In this document: piece by piece, positions 42,229-48,709 of the stretch | Layout: the number at the start of each line of letters is the position of its first letter | How positions within the stretch are numbered: the first letter of the stretch is position 1 | Assembly: GCF_023898865.1 (NCBI RefSeq) | Contig: NZ_JAGSOV010000009.1 | Span: forward strand, 62,001 to 126,000 | Reading direction: 5' to 3' | DNA length: 64,000 bases | Source: Pseudonocardia humida | GTDB taxonomy: Bacteria; Actinomycetota; Actinomycetes; Mycobacteriales; Pseudonocardiaceae | The notes under the pieces: model-generated | Database searches by the model: none | What the model saw: only the letters and a program-made list of their open reading frames with translations | What the model was told of the DNA's origin: nothing | Position numbers and translations under genes: made by a program

Positions 42229-43440
42229 ATGCCCACGACCACGCACCACCCCGCCCGGATCGACGGGACCGCACCGCCCGTGCGCACCCACGGCGGGCCC
42301 GGCCCGGCGACGGTCGGGGTGCTCAGCACCTACCCGCCGACGCAGTGCGGTCTGGCCACGTTCAGCGCCGCGCTGGTGGCCGAGCTCAACCGGCGGCGCC
42401 GGACCGCGGGCGTCGTCCGGATCGTCGACGGGCCCGAGTCCTACCCCGGCCGTGAGGTCGCCGCGCACCTGGTGAACGGGTCGGGCGACAGCGCGGCGGG
42501 GGCCGTGCGCCGGCTCAACGGCTTCGACGTCGTGGTCGTCCAGCACGAGTACGGGATCTACGGCGGACCCGACGGCGCCGACGTGCTCGACATCGTGGCG
42601 GGCCTGACCGTGCCCACCGTCGTCGTGCTGCACACGGTGCTGCAGGACCCGACCGTGGGGCAGCGCCGGATCCTGCGCACGCTCGTCGACGCGGCCGACG
42701 TCCTGGTCACCATGACCGAGACCGCGCGCAGGCGGGTCGTGGACACCTACGGAGCCCGCGCCGACCGCGTCGTGGTGATCCCGCACGGCGCCATCGACCA
42801 CGGCCCGGTCGACGCGGGCGCCGGGCGGGCGCAGCGCATGGCCGCCGGTCGCCCCCTCGTGCTCACCTGGGGCCTGCTCGGGCCGGGCAAGGGGATCGAG
42901 TGGGCCATCGACGCCCTGCCGGGCCTGCGCGACCTGCGCCCGCGCTACCTGGTCATCGGCAAGACCCACCCCAAGGTGCTGCACCGCGACGGCGAGAGCT
43001 ACCGCGCCGGTCTCCTGCGGCGGGCCGAGGCACTGGGCGTGGCCGACCTGGTCGAGCTCGACGACAGGTACATCGGGGTCGGCGAGCTCGGGGCCCTCGT
43101 GCAGCGGGCCGAGGTCGTGGTCCTGCCCTACGACTCGCGCGAGCAGGTCACCTCCGGCGTGCTCATCGAGGCCGTCGCGGCGGGTCGACCGGTCGTCTCG
43201 ACCGCGTTCCCGCACGCCGTCGAGCTCCTCGGGGACGGCACCGGGCTGGTGGTGCCGCAGCGGAGCCCGGCCGCGTTGGGCACGGCCCTGCGCCGGGTGC
43301 TCGGCGAGCCCGGGCTGGCCGACGAGCTGGCCCGCCGGGCCGCGGGCAAGGCCCCGGACCTGCTGTGGAACGCCGTCGCCGACCGCTACCAGCGGATCGC
43401 CGACTCGCTGGTCGACGCGGCGCTGCCGGCCGTGTCGTGA
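42229..43440 (+). CDS. GT4-family glycosyltransferase
   Basis: A 403-residue GT-B enzyme. GVLSTYPPTQCGLATFSAAL is the typical N-terminal strand-loop of the family found beside GH130 genes; the donor motif is SREQVTSGVLIEAVAAGRPV, with the second Glu of the EX7E motif. Relatives transfer mannose or glucose onto a soluble acceptor. ATG 6 nt behind AGGAG. The stop overlaps the next start as GTGA. With the following two genes it forms a coupled glycan module. Confidence 0.9.
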   Translation: MPTTTHHPARIDGTAPPVRTHGGPGPATVGVLSTYPPTQCGLATFSAALVAELNRRRRTAGVVRIVDGPESYPGREVAAHLVNGSGDSAAGAVRRLNGFDVVVVQHEYGIYGGPDGADVLDIVAGLTVPTVVVLHTVLQDPTVGQRRILRTLVDAADVLVTMTETARRRVVDTYGARADRVVVIPHGAIDHGPVDAGAGRAQRMAAGRPLVLTWGLLGPGKGIEWAIDALPGLRDLRPRYLVIGKTHPKVLHRDGESYRAGLLRRAEALGVADLVELDDRYIGVGELGALVQRAEVVVLPYDSREQVTSGVLIEAVAAGRPVVSTAFPHAVELLGDGTGLVVPQRSPAALGTALRRVLGEPGLADELARRAAGKAPDLLWNAVADRYQRIADSLVDAALPAVS

Positions 43441-44492
43441 TCGGGGCGGCCGGCTCCACCGACCGGGGCCGCAACGGCTTCCCGGCGCCGTCCTTCGCGC
43501 ACCTGCGACGGCTGACCGACGCCGGTGGGCTCTTCGAGCACGCCCGCCACACGACGCCGCGCCGCGAGCACGGCTACTGCGTCGACGACGTGGCCCGGGG
43601 CCTGGTGGTCCTGCACCGCGAGCCCGCCGGCGCCCCCGACCTGCGCGAGCACTACCTCACGTTCGTGCTGGCCGCGCAGGGTGGCGACGGCCGGTTCCGC
43701 AACCGCCGGGCCGCCGACCTGCGCTGGCACGGCCCGTTGTCGGTCGACGACTGCTGGGGGCGGGCGCTGTGGGGGCTCGGCGCGGCCGCCGCCGACCCCC
43801 GCGCGCTCACCGCCTTCGACCGCGGCGCGCAGTGGCGCTCGCCGTCGCCGCGCGCCATGGCCTTCGCCGCGCTCGGCGCCGCGGAGGTGCTCGCGGTGCG
43901 CCCGGAGCACCGCGGCGCCCGGGACCTGCTCGGCGCGACCGCCGCCGCGATCGGACGGCCGAGCCCGCACCCGGTCTGGCCGTGGCCGGAGCCCCGCCTG
44001 GCCTACGCCAACGCCGTGCTGCCCGAGGCGCTGCTCGCCGCGGGCGTCGCGCTGGGGGCACCCGCGCTCGTCGCCGACGGGCTGGCGCTGCTGGGCTGGT
44101 TGCTCGACCTGCAGACCCGCGACGGGCACCTGTCGGTGGTCCCGGTGGGCGGACGGGGACCGGGCGAGCACGGGCCCGGCTTCGACCAGCAGCCGATCGA
44201 GGCGGCCGCGCTCGCCGACGCCTGCGCCAGGGCGCACGCCGTCACCGGCGAGGACCGCTGGCGGCGCGGGGTGGCCCTGGCGGTGGGCTGGTTCCTCGGC
44301 GACAACGACACCGGCGTGGCCCTGCACGCCCCGGGTGGCGGCTGCTGCGACGGCCTGCGCCCCGACGGCCGCAACGAGAACCAGGGCGCGGAGTCGACCC
44401 TGGCGCTGGTGTCGGCGCTGCAGCGGGCCCGCGCACTGCCGGTGGGCCCGAGCCTGCAGGCCACCGCGCCCTCGGTCTCCGGCACCGGATGA
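43437..44492 (+). CDS. Glycosidase-like (alpha/alpha barrel) protein
   Basis: A 351-residue protein with repeated helical hairpins of a six-hairpin glycosidase fold. REHGYCVDDVARGLVVL, GPLSVDDCWGRALWGLGAA and DGLRPDGRNENQGAESTLAL hold the conserved acidic residues. Such proteins regularly accompany GT4 and GH130 genes, but their reaction is unproved. GTG start inside the previous stop; its own stop overlaps the GH130 start as ATGA. Cytosolic, no signal peptide. Confidence 0.82.
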   Translation: MIGAAGSTDRGRNGFPAPSFAHLRRLTDAGGLFEHARHTTPRREHGYCVDDVARGLVVLHREPAGAPDLREHYLTFVLAAQGGDGRFRNRRAADLRWHGPLSVDDCWGRALWGLGAAAADPRALTAFDRGAQWRSPSPRAMAFAALGAAEVLAVRPEHRGARDLLGATAAAIGRPSPHPVWPWPEPRLAYANAVLPEALLAAGVALGAPALVADGLALLGWLLDLQTRDGHLSVVPVGGRGPGEHGPGFDQQPIEAAALADACARAHAVTGEDRWRRGVALAVGWFLGDNDTGVALHAPGGGCCDGLRPDGRNENQGAESTLALVSALQRARALPVGPSLQATAPSVSGTG

Positions 44493-46024
44493 CGCCCGAC
44501 GCGAGGGCGGGGGGCGCGCTGGTGACCCGGCTGCCCACCACCCTGACGGCCGACCCCGGCCGGGTGCTGGCCCGCATGTTCGTCCCCGGCCACGACGTCG
44601 TGGCCAACACGCAGTCCCGCGCCACCGGCGTGCTGGCCCGCGTGCTCGCCCTCTCCGAGGACGACGTCCGGCGGACGCTGCGCGCCGTGCTCGTCCGCTA
44701 CACCGACCGGCACCGCGACCTGGACGGCGTCCTCGCCGGCCACTACGCGCGGATCGCCCACCGGGTGCCGGACGGCCACGGGCTCAGCGAGCAGCGGCGG
44801 ACCCTGATCGGGGCGTGGTTCACCCACGAGTACTCGATCGAGGCCGCGGCGCTGTTCAACCCCTCTGCCGTGCCGCACCCGGACCAGTCCGGGCTCGGCC
44901 CGGGCCGGCTGCGGTTCGTGCTGAGCCTGCGCGCGGTCGGCGAGGGCCACCTGTCGTCGGTGGAGTTCCGGACCGGCGTGCTGGGTCCCGACGCGGCGGG
45001 GGGCCTCGAGCTGACCGTCGACGACCCGGGCCCGTTCGTCGAGACCGGCAGGCCCGGTCCCACCGGGCACGACCGGGACCTGTTCGCGGCGCTGCTCGCC
45101 GAGGCGGGCGCCGACGAGGAGAGCGCCTCGTTCCTGCTCGCCGGTCTGCCCGCGCGGTTCGACGAGGACGAGCTGGACCGCGCCATCGGGGCGCTGGTCC
45201 TGCAGCGGGCCACCCGCCACGGCGGGGTGCGCACCGGGGAGCTGGCGCGGCGCCTCGTGCGGTGCAGCTACGAGGTCGGCTTCGCGCCGGGCTCGACGAT
45301 CGCCGAGCGGGTGCTGTGGCCGCACGGTCCCTCGGAGTCGGCCGGGATGGAGGACGCCCGCTTCGTCCGGGTCGACACCGACGACGGCCCCGCCTACCGG
45401 GCGACGTACACGGCCTTCGACGGCACCGACATCGCGCCCCAGGCGATCGACACCACCGACTTCCGCCGGTTCCGGATCTCCCAGCTCGCCGGGCCGGCCG
45501 CGCGGAACAAGGGGATGGCGTTCTTCCCGCGCACGGTCGGCGGGCGCCACCTCGCGCTGTCGCGGTGGGACCGGGAGAACAACTCGCTGGCCAGTTCGGC
45601 CGACGGGCGGTGGTGGGGCGACTCGCGCACGCTGCACGTGCCGAGCAGGCCGTGGGAGCTCACCCAGACCGGCAACTGCGGCTCCCCGGTGGAGACCGAC
45701 GCCGGCTGGGTCGTGCTGACCCACGGCGTCGGGCCGATGCGCGAGTACTCCATGGGTGCGCTGCTGCTCGACCTGGACGACCCGAGCCGGGTGATCGGCG
45801 GGCTGCGGGAGCCGTTGATCGGTCCGGCCGAGGACGAGCGCGACGGGTACGTGCCCAACGTCGTCTACTCGTGCGGGGCCCTGCGCCACGGCGACCACCT
45901 GCTGGTGCCCTACGGCGCCAGCGACGCGTCGGTGCGGTTCGCCGCGGTCGACCTCCCCCTCCTGCTGGACCGGCTGGTCGCCGACGGGCCACCGGCGGCG
46001 ACGCGGGAGAACAGCTCGGCGTAG
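44489..46024 (+). CDS. GH130-family glycoside phosphorylase or hydrolase
   Basis: A 511-residue five-bladed propeller enzyme. The motif GMEDARFV at 286-293 and SAVPHPDQSG near 126, with NKGMAFFPRTVGGR and GNCGSPVETDAGWVVLTHG, identify GH130, which phosphorolyses or hydrolyses beta-mannosides. The first 250 residues form an extra helical domain seen in the longer subgroup. ATGA overlap with the preceding gene. Its 3' end overlaps the convergent GT4 gene by 115 bp. Confidence 0.88.
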   Translation: MTPDARAGGALVTRLPTTLTADPGRVLARMFVPGHDVVANTQSRATGVLARVLALSEDDVRRTLRAVLVRYTDRHRDLDGVLAGHYARIAHRVPDGHGLSEQRRTLIGAWFTHEYSIEAAALFNPSAVPHPDQSGLGPGRLRFVLSLRAVGEGHLSSVEFRTGVLGPDAAGGLELTVDDPGPFVETGRPGPTGHDRDLFAALLAEAGADEESASFLLAGLPARFDEDELDRAIGALVLQRATRHGGVRTGELARRLVRCSYEVGFAPGSTIAERVLWPHGPSESAGMEDARFVRVDTDDGPAYRATYTAFDGTDIAPQAIDTTDFRRFRISQLAGPAARNKGMAFFPRTVGGRHLALSRWDRENNSLASSADGRWWGDSRTLHVPSRPWELTQTGNCGSPVETDAGWVVLTHGVGPMREYSMGALLLDLDDPSRVIGGLREPLIGPAEDERDGYVPNVVYSCGALRHGDHLLVPYGASDASVRFAAVDLPLLLDRLVADGPPAATRENSSA

Positions 46025-47049
46025 TCGGCCACCATGCGCTCGGCGGTGAAGCGCGCCTCGACGTCGTCGCGGCAGTGCCGCCGGTCCAGCGAGCCGATCC
46101 GCCCGACCGCCTCGACGGCGCCCGCGACGTCGTCGACCAGGAAGCCGGTCCGACCGTGCCGGACGATCTCGGGCATCGACCCCAGCGGGCGCGCGATCAC
46201 CGGGGTGCCGGCGGCCAGGGCCTCGACCACGGACAGCCCGAACGGCTCGGCGAACGAGATGAGGTGCAGCAGCGCGAGCGCGCCGCCCAGCAGTGCGTCC
46301 CGCTCGGCCGGTCCGACGGGCCCGGCGTAGCGGACGCCGCGGCGGCCCAGGTGCGGCCGCACGAGGTCGGCGAAGTAGGCCTCGTCCTGCACGATCCCCG
46401 CGATGACCAGCGGCCGCCCGGTCCGGTGGGCGACCTCGATCGCGAGGTGGGTGCCCTTGTCCGGGTGGATGCGGCCGAGGAAGAGCAGGTGCTCCCCCGG
46501 GTCGGCGCGGTAGGTGAACCCGCCCGGCTCGATGCCGTGGTGGATCGTCGCCTCGTAGCCCAGGTCGGGGTGCCGGTCGGCGTCGCTGATCGCCACGTAC
46601 CGGGCGATGTCGTCGTAGGCCCGGTAGACGGGCAGGATCGCGTCCGACGAGAAGCCGTGGACGGTGGTCACCACCGGTGTCGCCACCAGCCGGCTGTAGG
46701 TCAGCGGCAGGAAGTCGAACTGGTTGGACAGGACGTCGAACTCCGCGGCCCGCTCGAAGGCCGCGGCGATGTGCAGGCCCCCGTGCACCTTCGCGTCGAT
46801 CCCCGGGTCCTCCTCGTACCCGGTGGGGGCGCCGGGGTGCAGGCGCGCGGTGGTCACCGAGTCGGCCGTGGCGAACAGCGTGACGTCGTGGCCCAGGGCG
46901 ACGAGCCCTTCGGCCAGCGTGGACGCCACCTGCTCCCACGGCCCGTAGCCGCGGGGCGGTGTCCGGTGGGCGATCGAGGCGATCACCCCTATCCGGAGCC
47001 GCCGACCCGCGGCGGTGGTGGGCGTCGGGGGTGTCGCCCCGGTGCTCAG
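45910..47049 (-). CDS. GT4-family glycosyltransferase (probable CTG start)
   Basis: A 379-residue GT-B enzyme. RLRIGVIASIAHRTPPRGYG starts the first strand, LLFLGRIHPDKGTHLAIEVA is the donor-domain entry and SFAEPFGLSVVEALAAGTPV the EX7E motif. No ATG, GTG or TTG lies in frame between the upstream gene's stop and the first strand. A CTG at 47049, behind GGAGAAG, overlaps the preceding stop as CTGA, exactly like the ATGA/GTGA overlaps elsewhere in this window, so it is the likely start. The C-terminal 30 residues overlap the GH130 gene and look non-conserved. Confidence 0.85.
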   Translation of the reverse strand: MSTGATPPTPTTAAGRRLRIGVIASIAHRTPPRGYGPWEQVASTLAEGLVALGHDVTLFATADSVTTARLHPGAPTGYEEDPGIDAKVHGGLHIAAAFERAAEFDVLSNQFDFLPLTYSRLVATPVVTTVHGFSSDAILPVYRAYDDIARYVAISDADRHPDLGYEATIHHGIEPGGFTYRADPGEHLLFLGRIHPDKGTHLAIEVAHRTGRPLVIAGIVQDEAYFADLVRPHLGRRGVRYAGPVGPAERDALLGGALALLHLISFAEPFGLSVVEALAAGTPVIARPLGSMPEIVRHGRTGFLVDDVAGAVEAVGRIGSLDRRHCRDDVEARFTAERMVADYAELFSRVAAGGPSATSRSSRRGRSTAANRTDASLAP

Positions 47050-47216
47050 CGCAGCTTCTCCGGGATGTGGTCGAGCGCGTCCAGGGCGTGGCCGGCCAGG
47101 GTGAGCGCGGCGTCCTCGGTGAGCTCGGAGTGGCGCAGCAGGGCGTCGGCGACGAGCCGGCGCCGCTGGTCGTGGATCGAGACGTACGCGGCGGTGGGTG
47201 CGGTGGGTGCGGTCAT
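47046..47216 (-). CDS. Small helical protein upstream of GT4
   Basis: A 56-residue protein, MTAPTAPTAAYVSIHDQRRR followed by LVADALLRHSELTEDAALTL and a short end. The ATG has GAGGA about 6 nt upstream and codon bias is strong throughout. No family is recognised. The second half reads as two amphipathic helices. Its stop overlaps the CTG start of the GT4 gene, so it is translated first and couples GT4 translation to its own. Confidence 0.7.
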   Translation of the reverse strand: MTAPTAPTAAYVSIHDQRRRLVADALLRHSELTEDAALTLAGHALDALDHIPEKLR

Positions 47217-47303
47217 GCTCTGTCCTCTGCGTGGGCGGGCCGCGGTCGCGCCCGGACGGCGCGACCGTGGAGGTCGGGGTGCGGCGGCGCGACGGTCCCC
47301 GGG

Positions 47304-47768
47304 TCAGCGGATCGGGGCCGCCGGTGCGGCGAGCAGCGTCGCCACGTCGTCGGCGTTCTCCCGGTGCCCGGCCGCGGTCAGGGCGCGGTGGGCGAGGTCG
47401 GGGTCGGTCTCCGCCGGGACGACGAGCAGGGTGACCCGGTGCAGGCGGCCGATCACGTCCAGGGTGCGGGCCGGGCGCTGCAGGTAGCCGGACAGGTGGA
47501 CCGTCCCCCCGTCGACGACGATCCGGCGGGGGGTCGGGTCCCAGTCCGAGATCCGGTAGCCCACCCGCTCCACCCGGCCCAGCCGGACGCCGAGCACGGC
47601 CAGCAGCGCGGGGACCTCCGCGACCAGGTCGCGCGAGCGCGGCCACCAGCCGCCGTCGAAGAACCCGGTGGGGTCGGGGGTGCGCGGCTTGAGCTTGAGC
47701 CGCGGCCGGTCGCTGTCGGTGGGGGATGGCGGTGCGGCGAGATCGGTGGTCGACGAATCCGGCGTCAT
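47304..47768 (-). CDS. DUF5994 family protein
   Basis: A 154-residue protein. RLKLKPRTPDPTGFFDGGWW and PRSRDLVAEVPALLAVLG are the family hallmark; a central strand-rich part holds VGYRISDWDPTPRRIVVDGG. Function unknown; members often lie near GAF-ANTAR regulators in actinobacteria. The ATG at 47768 is chosen because upstream translation is low-complexity. It lies 87 bp before the 56-residue gene in the same direction and shares its upstream region with a divergent TetR gene. Confidence 0.82.
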   Translation of the reverse strand: MTPDSSTTDLAAPPSPTDSDRPRLKLKPRTPDPTGFFDGGWWPRSRDLVAEVPALLAVLGVRLGRVERVGYRISDWDPTPRRIVVDGGTVHLSGYLQRPARTLDVIGRLHRVTLLVVPAETDPDLAHRALTAAGHRENADDVATLLAAPAAPIR

Positions 47769-47921
47769 GCCGGTGCTCCGGTCCCCGAGCGGTGTGCGCC
47801 CGGCTGCTGCTTTCGCCGAGGGCGACACGGGCTCTGACGCCCGTGTGCAGGGATGCTCGCGACAGGACCGACGGTACACCCGGGCGGGCCGCACCGGGGT
47901 CCCGGAACGCGATCGGGTGGT

Positions 47922-47941
47922 CACTTACCGACCTGTCAGCA
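47922..47941. promoter_or_regulatory. Probable TetR operator, copy 1
   Basis: CACTTAC-CG-ACCTGTCAGCA lies 31 bp upstream of the TetR start. The same 20-bp element with only two mismatches recurs at 57403-57422 before the sugar-binding-protein gene. It is AT-rich against its surroundings and well placed for autoregulation. Confidence 0.75.
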
Positions 47942-47972
47942 GACGTCGGCGGAACCATGACAGAGTGAGCGC

Positions 47973-48626
47973 ATGAGTGACGGTCCGGAGGTCTCGTCCG
48001 ACACCGCCGACCGGCCGATCCCGCGGCTCAGCGCCAGGGCGCTCAAGCGGCGCGGGGAGATCCTGCGCGCCGCGCACGAGGTGTTCACCAGCAAGGGGTT
48101 CCGCAACGGCTCGCTTGGCGACATCGCCGACCGGGTCGGCATCACCCACCAGGGGATCCTGCACTACTTCGGCAGCAAGGAGCAGCTGCTCGTCGAGGTG
48201 CTGCGCGACCGCGACACCAGCGGGCGGGTGGAGTTCGAGAGCGCCGAGCGCCCGCAGGGGGTCGACTTCCTGCAGCACGTCCTGCGGACGGTGGAGAAGA
48301 ACGTCTCGCGCACCGGCATCGTCCAGGCCTACACGGTGCTCTCGGCGGAGTCGGTCACCGAGGAGCACCCGGCGCAGGGCTGGTTCCGCGACCGCTTCGC
48401 GGTGCTGCGCGCCGAGCTCGCCGAGGCCCTGCGGGTGGCCTGCGGCCCGGAGGACCCGGTCCCCGACGAGCAGCTCGACCGGGGCGCCTCCGCGCTCATC
48501 GCGGTGATGGACGGGCTGCAGGTGCAGTGGCTGCTCGACCCGGACGCGGTCGACATGCCCGCCGTGGTGCGGATGACGCTCGACGCGCTGCTGCGCTCGT
48601 GGGGGCGCCCGCCGCTGGCCCCCTGA
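47973..48626 (+). CDS. TetR-family regulator, probable controller of the GH3/ABC operon
   Basis: A 217-residue TetR protein. The DNA-binding domain is FTSKGFRNGSLGDIADRVGI, then THQGILHYFGSKEQLLVEVL, with a helical ligand domain to the C-terminus. ATG start, weak ribosome binding site. It is divergent from DUF5994 and followed by a SARP-type regulator. A matching operator upstream of the sugar importer about 9.5 kb away makes that operon its probable target. Similar TetR proteins beside GH3 and sugar ABC genes respond to a transported sugar or glycoside (inference). Confidence 0.88.
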   Translation: MSDGPEVSSDTADRPIPRLSARALKRRGEILRAAHEVFTSKGFRNGSLGDIADRVGITHQGILHYFGSKEQLLVEVLRDRDTSGRVEFESAERPQGVDFLQHVLRTVEKNVSRTGIVQAYTVLSAESVTEEHPAQGWFRDRFAVLRAELAEALRVACGPEDPVPDEQLDRGASALIAVMDGLQVQWLLDPDAVDMPAVVRMTLDALLRSWGRPPLAP

Positions 48627-48709
48627 CGGGGGTCCCCGCCCGGTCGTGGCGGCGATACGGTGGCGCGGCCACCCACCGTCACCGACACGTCGCCCGGGAG
48701 GTCGTCGCC

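Noticed and set aside
43525-47487. A 1320-codon plus-strand open frame
   Set aside because: It is a shadow of the glycosidase-like, GH130 and antisense GT4 genes; its translation is Arg/Ala/Pro low complexity, and the real genes in other frames have domains and proper overlaps.
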